Origin: Mumia xiangluensis
Lineage (GTDB): Bacteria > Actinomycetota > Actinomycetes > Propionibacteriales > Nocardioidaceae
Direction of reading: 5' to 3'
Assembly: GCF_010994095.1 (NCBI RefSeq)
Contig: NZ_WJYO01000004.1
Span: forward strand, 1 to 64,000
DNA length: 64,000 nucleotides
Of the stretch, positions 37,091-44,804 are shown in pieces (the first letter of the stretch is position 1; every line of letters starts with the position of its first letter). The notes under the pieces were generated by a model. That model saw only the letters and a list, made by a program, of their open reading frames with translations, searched no databases and was not told the DNA's origin. Position numbers and translations under genes: made by a program.

Positions 37091-38064
37091 CACTCGAGGA
37101 CTGGGCGAACTTCTCCAACAACGCGGTGGCGGCGGCGACCGCCGTCCTCGCGCTCGCCTGGCTGGCGTCGGTGGCGCAGTGGGCGTTCGGCTCGAAGGCC
37201 GTCCGCGTCGAGCGCGCGGTGGCGGCGGCCGAGCCCGCCCTCGTGGGCGGCGGCTCCGCCTCGAGCAACGCTCCCGCGGTCGACGGGCCGTCGAGCGCCG
37301 ACCGGGAGGCGGCCGAGGAGCGTTCCGACCTGTTCGGCAGGATCGCGTTCTCCCTGACCGTGCTCGGCTTCCTCGTGCTCCTCGCGGCGGTCGTGGCGCG
37401 TGGCCTCGCGGCCGAGCGCGTGCCGTGGGGCAACATGTACGAGTTCGCGACCACCGGCATCTGCGTCGTCCTTGGCGGCTACCTGGTGATGGACGTGCTG
37501 ATGAAGGTGCGCTGGCTCGCGCCGATCGTGCTCGGGTTCGCCGTGGTCGTGCTCGGCCTGTCGATGACCGTCTACGTCCCCGCAGGTCCGCTGGTGCCCG
37601 CGCTCGACTCGTACTGGCTGGTCATCCACGTCATCTCCGCGATGGTGGCGGGCGCCGGGTTCCTCGTCGGTGCCGGCGCGTCGGTGCTGTACCTGCTGCG
37701 CACCCGCGCCGACGCGCGGGGCGGTGCCAAGGGCTACCTGAGCCGCCTCCCGAGCGCGGCCTCGATGGACCAGCTCGCGTACCGCGTGACGGCGTTCTCG
37801 TTCCCCGTCTGGACGTTCGCGGCGCTGATCTCGGGGCCGATCTGGGCCGAGCACGCGTGGGGCCGCCCCTGGGGCTGGGACCCCAAGGAGGTGTGGGCGT
37901 TCATCACCTGGGTCGCGTACGCCGGATACCTCCACGCCCGGGCGACCGCCGGCTGGAAGGGCAAGGCCGCAGCGATCCTGTCGCTGATCGCGTTCGCCAC
38001 GTTCCTGTTCAACTTCGTCGGCGTGAACCTGTTCTTCCCGGGCCTGCACTCCTACGCGAAGTAG
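37087..38064 (+). CDS. ccsB: cytochrome c biogenesis protein CcsB (ResC/CcsA family)
   Basis: 325 residues with eight hydrophobic segments. The heme-handling WWD-type motif appears as WGWDPKEVWAFITW. Histidines flanking it (VIHVISAMVAG and AEHAWG) are the likely heme ligands. It presents heme to the apocytochrome. The ATG overlaps the resB stop. A 50-residue cytoplasmic insert rich in Ala/Glu follows the first helix. Confidence 0.95.
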   Translation: MTLEDWANFSNNAVAAATAVLALAWLASVAQWAFGSKAVRVERAVAAAEPALVGGGSASSNAPAVDGPSSADREAAEERSDLFGRIAFSLTVLGFLVLLAAVVARGLAAERVPWGNMYEFATTGICVVLGGYLVMDVLMKVRWLAPIVLGFAVVVLGLSMTVYVPAGPLVPALDSYWLVIHVISAMVAGAGFLVGAGASVLYLLRTRADARGGAKGYLSRLPSAASMDQLAYRVTAFSFPVWTFAALISGPIWAEHAWGRPWGWDPKEVWAFITWVAYAGYLHARATAGWKGKAAAILSLIAFATFLFNFVGVNLFFPGLHSYAK

Positions 38065-38088
38065 CCCCGGCCCGCGGCGTACGGCGGG

Positions 38089-38346
38089 TCAGAGGCCGCG
38101 GAGGAAGTCCGGGTCGTCGTCGGGGCCACGAGCGATCGGGCGCTGCGGACGCGGAGGACCGGCCGGCTTCGTGCGGACCTTGCCGAACACGAGCCACGCA
38201 GCGACGCCGATCGCCGGCACCAGGACCACCAGCACCCACAGCGGCTTCGGCAGGTATCTGACGCGGTCCCGCGGCGTGGCGATCACGTCGAACAACGCGT
38301 ACACCGCGAGCGCGATGACGATGATGATCGGTATCGCCTTCCCCAT
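38089..38346 (-). CDS. small membrane protein with PLD-nuclease N-terminal (PLDc_N) domain
   Basis: 85 residues with two transmembrane helices (IPIIIVIALAVYALFDVIA and LWVLVVLVPAIGVAAWLVFG) joined by the PLDc_N hallmark RVRYLPKPLW. A basic, proline-rich tail follows. Function unknown. The ATG is 6 nt after minus-strand -10 TAGGGT (38353-38358). It is convergent with ccsB and divergent from the dehydratase. Confidence 0.85.
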   Translation of the reverse strand: MGKAIPIIIVIALAVYALFDVIATPRDRVRYLPKPLWVLVVLVPAIGVAAWLVFGKVRTKPAGPPRPQRPIARGPDDDPDFLRGL

Positions 38347-38406
38347 GTCCTCACCCTACCTGCGCGAACGAAGCGACGAGGGCGGACGTCGACCTAGGGT
38401 GGTGGC

Positions 38407-39369
38407 ATGAGCGACTCCCGTGCCCTCGTGTCCGTCGACGACATCCGCGCCGCCGCCGAGCGCATCGCCGCCACGTGCCTGCGGACCCCGGTCGTGCCCC
38501 TGGTGACCGCCGACGGGACCGTCCCGTTCCTGGTGAAGGCGGAGGGCCTGCAGGCCACCGGCGCGTTCAAGCTCCGGGGTGCGACGAACGCCATCGCGCT
38601 CCTCGACGACGACCAGCGGCGCGCCGGCGTCGTGTCCCACTCGTCGGGCAACCACGCCCAGGCGGTCGCGTACGCCGCGAAGGTGGCGGGGGTCCACGCC
38701 ACCATCGTGATCCCCGAGAACGCTCCGGACGTCAAGGTCGACGCGACCGCGCGGTGGGGTGCCGAGATCGTCCGCGTCCCGCCGGAGGAGCGTCTGCAGC
38801 GGGCCGAGCAGATCGCCTCCGACACGGGCGCCGAGCTGATCCCTCCGTACGACGACGCGCGGGTCATCGCCGGCCAGGGCACGGTCGGGCTGGAGATCGT
38901 CGAGCAGGTCGCCGACCTCGACGTGGTCGTGGTCCCGGTCAGCGGTGGCGGGCTCGTCAGCGGCATCGCGGCAGCGGTGAAGGCGCTGCGTCCCGACGTC
39001 CGGGTCATCGCGGTCGAGCCGGAGCTCGCTGGCGACCTCGCCGAGGGATGGGCGGCGGGGGAGCGTCGGGTGTGGCCGGTCGCCGACACGCAGCGGACGG
39101 TCGCCGACGGGCTGCGCACGGACTCGGTGGGGCTGCTCAACTGGGACCACATCGCCGCGTTCGTCGACGACGTCGTCACGGTGTCCGAGGACGAGATCCT
39201 CACCGCCGTCGGCACGGTCGTCCGAGGCGCCCGGCTGGTCGTGGAGGCCAGCGGCGCCGTCGCCGCGGCTGCACTCCTGCACGACCGGGTCGAGGTCGGC
39301 GGCGGGGTCGCGGTGGCGATCGCCTCCGGCGCGAACATCGACCCCGAGGTGCTCGCGCGGCTCGTGTGA
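38407..39369 (+). CDS. threonine/serine dehydratase (PLP fold type II)
   Basis: 320 residues. The PLP lysine lies in ATGAFKLRGATNAI, the phosphate-binding loop is VPVSGGGLVSGIA, and SSGNHAQAVAYAA is the substrate motif. No C-terminal ACT domain is present, so it is the short catabolic or serine-racemase-like type rather than feedback-regulated IlvA. The ATG is 6 nt after -10 TAGGGT (38395-38400). It faces the PLDc_N gene with two mirror-image leaderless promoters. Confidence 0.88.
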   Translation: MSDSRALVSVDDIRAAAERIAATCLRTPVVPLVTADGTVPFLVKAEGLQATGAFKLRGATNAIALLDDDQRRAGVVSHSSGNHAQAVAYAAKVAGVHATIVIPENAPDVKVDATARWGAEIVRVPPEERLQRAEQIASDTGAELIPPYDDARVIAGQGTVGLEIVEQVADLDVVVVPVSGGGLVSGIAAAVKALRPDVRVIAVEPELAGDLAEGWAAGERRVWPVADTQRTVADGLRTDSVGLLNWDHIAAFVDDVVTVSEDEILTAVGTVVRGARLVVEASGAVAAAALLHDRVEVGGGVAVAIASGANIDPEVLARLV

Positions 39370-39429
39370 CGCCGCAGGATCAGACCCTGGTCTGATGGGT
39401 GAGCGGCGGGCGACGCCTACGCTGGCGAG

Positions 39430-40749
39430 ATGAGGACCTGGACAGCGTGGACGCGCACGCACCCGTTCGAGGTCGACGTGATCCTCACGATCGTGCTTGT
39501 CCTCCCGCTCGTCCCCTTCGCGTTGGGGGAGGGCGGCAGCCGCATCGACGCCGCGTACCAGATGCTCATCTTCCTTCCGCTGGCCTGGCGTCGTACGGCG
39601 CCGGTCGCGTCGTTCGCGGCCGTGGCCGCCCTGCTGGCCGGGCAGCTGGTGATCACCGACGTCCCGTACTACGCCGACGTCGCGCTGCTGCTGTCGTTGT
39701 ACGCGATCGCCGCGCACGGTCCGTTGTGGGCACGCCGCGCCGGACTCGGCGTCGGCTTCCTGGGCGCGCTGCTCTCCACCCTCGACTGGTACCGCGACTC
39801 ACCCGAGTCGAGCGCCGTCGCGACCGTCGTCATGATGTGCCTGGTCGTGCTCGCCCCGTGGTCGTTCGGCGCGTACCTGCGGACCCGCCGCGAGTACGTC
39901 GCCGGCCTGGAGGAGCGCGCCCGCCAGCTCGAGCGCGACGCCGCCCAGCAGGCGCAGATCGCGGCCGCCGCCGAGCGTGCCCGCATCGCCCGCGAGATGC
40001 ACGACGTCGTGGCGCACAGCCTGTCGGTGATCGTCGTACAGGCCGACGGTGCGCTGTACGCGTCGCGGACCCGTCCCGAGGTGGCGGCCGAGACGCTGGA
40101 GACCATCTCGCAGACCTCCCGCCAGTCCCTCGCTGAGATGCGGAGGCTGCTCGGCCTGCTGCGCGAGGAGGTGGACGACGGCGACGAGGCGACGCTGCGT
40201 GCGCCGATGCCGACCGCTGCCGACGTCCCGACGCTCATCCAGCAGGTCCGCGACAGTGGTCTCGACGTACGGCTCGAGTCCCACGGCGACCTGGGACGCG
40301 TCGACACGGCGTCGGGGCTCACGGTGTACCGCGTCGTCCAGGAGGCGCTCACCAACACGCTCAAGCACGCGGGTCCCGGTGTCCGCGCCCGGGTCCAGCT
40401 GGCCGTCGCGGGCGACCACGTGCTGGTCCGCGTCGAGGACGACGGAGGCCGGTCCGTCCCGGCGGGGGCGCCCGCGGCTCAGCGCGGTGGTCACGGCATC
40501 CGGGGCATCCGGGAGCGCATCGCGATCCATGCCGGCACCGTCGACGCGGGCCCGCTGACCGGCGGTGGATTCCGTGTGGAGGCCCACGTCCCTATGCAGC
40601 AGAGCCCTATTCAGCAGAGCCCGGCCGCGCCGAACCCGCCCGCGCCGAGCCCGGCGGAGCCGACCCCGCCCGCGCCGAGCCCGGCTGAGCCGAGCCCGGC
40701 GGAGCCGCGCCCTGTCCGACAAGCCCCGTACGACTCGGAGCAGCTGTGA
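39430..40749 (+). CDS. NarL-type sensor histidine kinase with Pro-rich C-terminal tail
   Basis: 439 residues. Four or five transmembrane segments occupy the first 150. Then comes a HisKA_3 dimerisation domain with the phospho-acceptor H191 in REMHDVVAHSLSV. The ATPase domain follows, with GHGIRGIRERI. The last 50 residues are a Pro/Ala/Ser/Glu repeat (PAPSPAEP and variants), unusual for this family. The ATG is 6 nt after -10 TACGCT (39418-39423). It overlaps the response-regulator gene by ATGA/GTGA-type coupling. Confidence 0.92.
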   Translation: MRTWTAWTRTHPFEVDVILTIVLVLPLVPFALGEGGSRIDAAYQMLIFLPLAWRRTAPVASFAAVAALLAGQLVITDVPYYADVALLLSLYAIAAHGPLWARRAGLGVGFLGALLSTLDWYRDSPESSAVATVVMMCLVVLAPWSFGAYLRTRREYVAGLEERARQLERDAAQQAQIAAAAERARIAREMHDVVAHSLSVIVVQADGALYASRTRPEVAAETLETISQTSRQSLAEMRRLLGLLREEVDDGDEATLRAPMPTAADVPTLIQQVRDSGLDVRLESHGDLGRVDTASGLTVYRVVQEALTNTLKHAGPGVRARVQLAVAGDHVLVRVEDDGGRSVPAGAPAAQRGGHGIRGIRERIAIHAGTVDAGPLTGGGFRVEAHVPMQQSPIQQSPAAPNPPAPSPAEPTPPAPSPAEPSPAEPRPVRQAPYDSEQL

Positions 40750-41411
40750 GCACCCTGCGGATCTTCATCGTCGACGACCAGCAGCTCGTCCGGGCAGGGT
40801 TCCGGATGCTCGTCGACTCCCAGCCGGACATGGAGGTCGTCGGTGAGGCGGCCGACGGTCTCGAGGCGGTGGAGCGGCTCTCGGTCACCGCCGCCGACGT
40901 GGTGCTCATGGACGTCCGGATGCCCCGCCTCGACGGCGTCGCGGCGACGCGGGCGCTCACGGCGCGGGGGATCAAGGCGCGCATCGTGGTCCTGACGACG
41001 TTCGACCTCGACGAGTACGTCCACAACGGCCTGCGGGCCGGCGCGTCGGCGTTCCTCCTCAAGGACACCCCGCCCGAGGTCCTGCTGGCCGCGATCCGCG
41101 ACGTGCACCGCGGCGAGGCCGTCGTGGCGCCCAGCGCGACCCGGCGGCTGCTCGACCGGTTCGCCGACCAGCTGCCGGGCGGTGAACCGCCCCAGGAGCC
41201 ACGGCTCGCGACCCTGACCGACCGGGAGCGGGAGGTCCTGCTCCTGGTCGCGCAGGGGCTGACCAACCCGGAGATCGCTGCCCGCCTGGTCGTGGCGGAG
41301 CCGACCGTGAAGACCCACGTGGGGAGGCTGCTCTCCAAGACCGGCAGCCGTGACCGCGTCCAGCTCGTCGTCCTCGCGTACGACGCCGGGCTGGTGCGGC
41401 CGGCGACCTGA
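40746..41411 (+). CDS. LuxR/NarL-family response regulator
   Basis: 221 residues. Receiver domain with acidic pocket near VDDQQ and phospho-acceptor D56 in VVLMDVRMPRLDG. C-terminal LuxR helix-turn-helix LTDREREVLLLVAQGLTNPEIA. The GTG start overlaps the kinase stop. It likely controls the ABC transporter genes 89 nt downstream, though no operator is recognised. Confidence 0.94.
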   Translation: MSTLRIFIVDDQQLVRAGFRMLVDSQPDMEVVGEAADGLEAVERLSVTAADVVLMDVRMPRLDGVAATRALTARGIKARIVVLTTFDLDEYVHNGLRAGASAFLLKDTPPEVLLAAIRDVHRGEAVVAPSATRRLLDRFADQLPGGEPPQEPRLATLTDREREVLLLVAQGLTNPEIAARLVVAEPTVKTHVGRLLSKTGSRDRVQLVVLAYDAGLVRPAT

Positions 41412-41499
41412 CGCGTGCGACCACGGTATGACGTCGCGGCCGCGAGACCGGTCCGCGGGCCGATGCCACCGAGGGGCTGTTCTTCCTAGCGTTGCGGGC

Positions 41500-42261
41500 A
41501 TGATCCCTTCCTCCTTGACCGGCCCGCCCGCCACCGTCGCCACCGCCGCCCGGACCCGTGCCCTGACCAAGACGTACGGCCGGGGGCACGCGGAGGTCCG
41601 TGCGCTCGACGGCGTCGACCTCGACGTCGAAGGCGCCCGGCTGACCGCGATCATGGGGCCGTCCGGCTCCGGCAAGTCCACCCTGATGCACTGCCTCGCG
41701 GGCCTGGACTCGCCGACGTCGGGCTCGGTCGAGGTCGCCGGTGTGTCGCTTGCCGATCTCGACGACACCGCGCTCACGCGGTTCCGGCGCGAGCACGTGG
41801 GCTTCGTGTTCCAGGCGTTCAACCTGCTGCCGACGCTCACGGCGCGGCAGAACATCCTCCTTCCCCTCGAACTCGCCGGCGCAGAGCCCGACTGGCAGCG
41901 TCTCGACACCCTCGTCGACGTCCTGGGTCTCGCGGACCGGCTCACGCACCGCCCGTCCGAGCTGTCCGGCGGTCAGCAGCAGCGCGTGGCGATCGCGCGA
42001 GCGCTGCTGGCGTCGCCCGACGTGGTGTTCGCCGACGAGCCCACCGGCAACCTCGACAGCCGCTCGAGCAGCGAGGTGCTGGGCTTCCTCCGCCGGTCGG
42101 TCGACGAGCTCGGCCAGACGGTCGTGATGGTGACCCACGAGCCGGTGGCGGCCGCGTACGCCGACCGTGTGGTGCTGCTGCGCGACGGGAAGCTTGCCGG
42201 GACCCTCGAGCGCCCGAGCGCCGAGGACGTCGTCGGTGCGATCACCGGGCTGGGTGGCTGA
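41500..42261 (+). CDS. ABC transporter ATP-binding protein (LolD/MacB-like)
   Basis: 253 residues. Walker A GPSGSGKST, Q-loop FVFQAFNLLP, signature ELSGGQQQRVAIARAL, Walker B VVFADEPTGNLD. This is the MacB/LolD/BceA class that pairs with FtsX-type permeases. The ATG at 41500 is 7 nt after -10 TAGCGT (41487-41492). It overlaps the permease gene (TGATG). With the two-component system upstream it may form an envelope-stress or antimicrobial-peptide resistance module. Confidence 0.92.
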   Translation: MIPSSLTGPPATVATAARTRALTKTYGRGHAEVRALDGVDLDVEGARLTAIMGPSGSGKSTLMHCLAGLDSPTSGSVEVAGVSLADLDDTALTRFRREHVGFVFQAFNLLPTLTARQNILLPLELAGAEPDWQRLDTLVDVLGLADRLTHRPSELSGGQQQRVAIARALLASPDVVFADEPTGNLDSRSSSEVLGFLRRSVDELGQTVVMVTHEPVAAAYADRVVLLRDGKLAGTLERPSAEDVVGAITGLGG

Positions 42262-44693
42262 TGCGTACCGTCCTGTGGGGCTCGCTGCGAGCCCATGCCC
42301 GGCGGTACGTGACGGCCGCCGCAGCGATCGTGATGGCGGTCGCGTTCATGGTGGCGGTGAACGCGCTCAGCGGCGCGGCACGTGAGGGTCTGCGTGCCGA
42401 CGTCGTCGCGCAGTACGCCGGCGCCGACCTCGTCGTCGACGTGTCGTCGGACGACCGCGCGACGGCCGGCGAGGTCGGCGAGAGGGTCCGTGAGGTCGAC
42501 GGTGTCGCGGCGGCGGTCGTGAACGCGTCGGGCTATGCCGACGTGGCCGCGGGAACCGGGGAGCGGATGATGAGCGTCGGCACGCTCGCGTCCGACGAGG
42601 CTCTGCGCTGGCAGGAGGTCGTCGAGGGTACGGCGCCGGGCACGCCCGACGAGGCGCTGATCGCGCAGTCGAGCGCGGACCGGTACGGCGTCGCGCTCGG
42701 TGACTCGGTCTCGGTGGCGGGAGAGCAGGTCGTGGTCAGCGGGTTCTCCGCGAGCCCGGGCGGCACGCTCGGCGCGTCGGTGTACGTGTCCGAGGCCGTC
42801 GCGGCTCGGCTCGGCGACGCGCTGATTCCCTCCGACGTCTCGGTCCGCACGGCCTCGGGTGCCGACGAGGACGCCGTCGCGTCCGCGCTCGACGCCGCTG
42901 CGAGCGCGGACGGGCCGCACCCGGTGGCGGACCGCGACGCGTGGGTCGACGCACGGATCCTGGACGCGACCAAGGACGTGGACGTCCTCCAGCGGCTGGT
43001 GCTGGTGTTCGCGGCGATCGCGGCCTTCGTGGGCACCCTGGTCATCGCCAACACCATCACCATCGTCCTCACGCAGCGTCGTCGTGAGCTGGCGCTGCTG
43101 CGCTGCGTCGGTGCGACGCGTCGCCAGATCGTCCGCGCGCTCCGGACCGAGTCGGCGGTCCTCGGCGCCACCGCGGCGCTGGCCGGCGTGCTGCTCGGCT
43201 GGGGCCTCGGCCACGTCGCCGTGGCGGCGCTGAAGGCGTCGGACTCCGGGGTGGCGCTCGGCGCGGTGGCGCTGACGCCGGCGGGGGTGGCGGTTCCGTT
43301 CGTCATCGGCGTGCTGGCCGCGGTCGGTGCGACCGTGCTGCCCGTCCGCAGGGTCTCTCGGCTGGCTCCGCTCGAAGCCCTCCGCCCGCACGAGACGACA
43401 GGGCTGAGCGGGAGGCCGGGTCGGATCCGCGTCGTCTCCGGTGTCGCGCTGGTCGGGCTCGGCGCGGCCGGGCTCGTCGTCGGGACCGGAGACCTCCTGC
43501 CCGTCGGACTCGCCGGAGGCATGGCGGCGTTCCTCGGCGTGGTGGTGCTCGCCCCGCTGCTGGTGCCCGCCGTGCTGCGGCTCGTGGGCCCGGCCGTCGC
43601 CGCCACGGGGGTCGCCGGCAGGCTCGCGTCGGCGAACGTCGTCCGCAACCCGCGCCGTACGGCGTCGACGGCGACCGCGCTCCTGATCGGCGTCACCCTC
43701 ATCACCATGGTGGTGGTCGGCACGGCGTCGCTGCGGACGACGGTCGACCGTGAGCTCGACCGCGACTACGCCCTCGATGCGGCGGTGGTCGCGACCGAGG
43801 AGCCGCTCGCCGACGGGATCGAGGCACGCGTCGCGGACATCGACGGGGTCGGCTCCGTCGCCACCCTGCCAGGGGCCGAGGTCGAGATGGACGGGCACGA
43901 GGTCCTCGTGCTCGAGGTCGGGCCCGCTGCGGCGGGCATCCTCCACGGCGACGCCGCGCTGCCGCGCTCCGGGGAGCTCGTGGTCGGTGGCGAGCTGGCT
44001 GACGCGCTCGACCTGTCGTTCGGGGCGTCGTCGCACCTGCGTACGGCGGCGGGCGAGGTCGCCGTACGACCCCGGTGGGGCGGGTCGCTCGGAGAGGTAG
44101 CGCTGGTCGCGCCGGGCGTCCTCGCCGATCTCGGGGCCTCCGTCGAGCCGCGCGCGGTGTGGGTGCGCGGTGCCGACGGGGCGAGCGGCGACGAGGTCCT
44201 CGCGGACGCGGCGGCCATCGCAGAGCCTGCCGGTGCTGCCGTCGCCGGGAGCCTCTCGCAGCGCTCCTGGATCACCCTCCAGATGGACGTCATGCTCGCG
44301 GTCACGGTCGGGCTGCTCGCCGTCGCGGTCCTCATCGCCGTGATCGGCATGGCGGGGACGCTGAGCCTGTCGGTCCTGGAGCGGTCGCGCGAGAACGCCC
44401 TGCTGCGGGCGCTCGGGCTCACGCGGCGAGGGCTTCGCGGCACGATGGCAGCCGAGGCGCTGCTGATGGCGGGGGTGGCGGCGGTGCTCGGCACAGCCCT
44501 GGGAGGGGTGTTCGCCTGGCTGGGCGTCCGTGCGCTGACGGAGGGCCTGATCGACGACCTGAGCTTCACGGTGCCGTGGTTCCAGGTGGCCGTGGTGCTC
44601 GTCGCCGCGACCGCCACGGGGCTCCTCGCGTCGGTCCTGCCCGCGCGCAGGGCGACGCGGGTCGCGCCCGCCGAGGGGATCGCCATGCTCTGA
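42261..44693 (+). CDS. FtsX-like ABC transporter permease (two MacB-core/FtsX units)
   Basis: 810 residues. The layout is one N-terminal helix, an extracytoplasmic domain, then three helices with the FtsX motif LVIANTITIVLTQRRRELALLRCVGATRRQI. Central helices and a second extracytoplasmic domain lead to a second FtsX unit (GMAGTLSLSVLERSRENALLRALG). This duplicated form is common for actinobacterial exporters. It pairs with the ATPase it overlaps. The motif strings are cited only to locate the repeats near residues 258 and 690. Confidence 0.9.
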   Translation: MRTVLWGSLRAHARRYVTAAAAIVMAVAFMVAVNALSGAAREGLRADVVAQYAGADLVVDVSSDDRATAGEVGERVREVDGVAAAVVNASGYADVAAGTGERMMSVGTLASDEALRWQEVVEGTAPGTPDEALIAQSSADRYGVALGDSVSVAGEQVVVSGFSASPGGTLGASVYVSEAVAARLGDALIPSDVSVRTASGADEDAVASALDAAASADGPHPVADRDAWVDARILDATKDVDVLQRLVLVFAAIAAFVGTLVIANTITIVLTQRRRELALLRCVGATRRQIVRALRTESAVLGATAALAGVLLGWGLGHVAVAALKASDSGVALGAVALTPAGVAVPFVIGVLAAVGATVLPVRRVSRLAPLEALRPHETTGLSGRPGRIRVVSGVALVGLGAAGLVVGTGDLLPVGLAGGMAAFLGVVVLAPLLVPAVLRLVGPAVAATGVAGRLASANVVRNPRRTASTATALLIGVTLITMVVVGTASLRTTVDRELDRDYALDAAVVATEEPLADGIEARVADIDGVGSVATLPGAEVEMDGHEVLVLEVGPAAAGILHGDAALPRSGELVVGGELADALDLSFGASSHLRTAAGEVAVRPRWGGSLGEVALVAPGVLADLGASVEPRAVWVRGADGASGDEVLADAAAIAEPAGAAVAGSLSQRSWITLQMDVMLAVTVGLLAVAVLIAVIGMAGTLSLSVLERSRENALLRALGLTRRGLRGTMAAEALLMAGVAAVLGTALGGVFAWLGVRALTEGLIDDLSFTVPWFQVAVVLVAATATGLLASVLPARRATRVAPAEGIAML

Positions 44694-44748
44694 CCGCGGC
44701 CGGAACCGCAGCGTGTTCGCCTCGTGCCCGTCGACCCTTCACAATGGA

Positions 44749-44778
44749 GGAGGCCATCGTCGCGCGACGATGGCCTCC
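44749..44778. promoter_or_regulatory. 30-bp perfect palindrome before the Ser/Thr kinase gene
   Basis: Fifteen bases of each arm match perfectly with no spacer (left arm ggaggccatcgtcgc). It lies 56 bp after the permease stop and 26 bp before the kinase start. A -10-like CACAAT stands just upstream. There is no T-tract. It could be a tail-less terminator of the ABC operon, a 5'-UTR hairpin, or a regulator site. Confidence 0.6.
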
Positions 44779-44804
44779 GAACGAGGAGAGGCGGTCCGCG
44801 CTCG

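Noticed and set aside
38069-38090. Hairpin CCCGC/GCGGG between ccsB and the PLDc_N gene as a terminator
   Set aside because: Only five paired bases and no T-tract, and it overlaps the PLDc_N stop region. Too weak to call.
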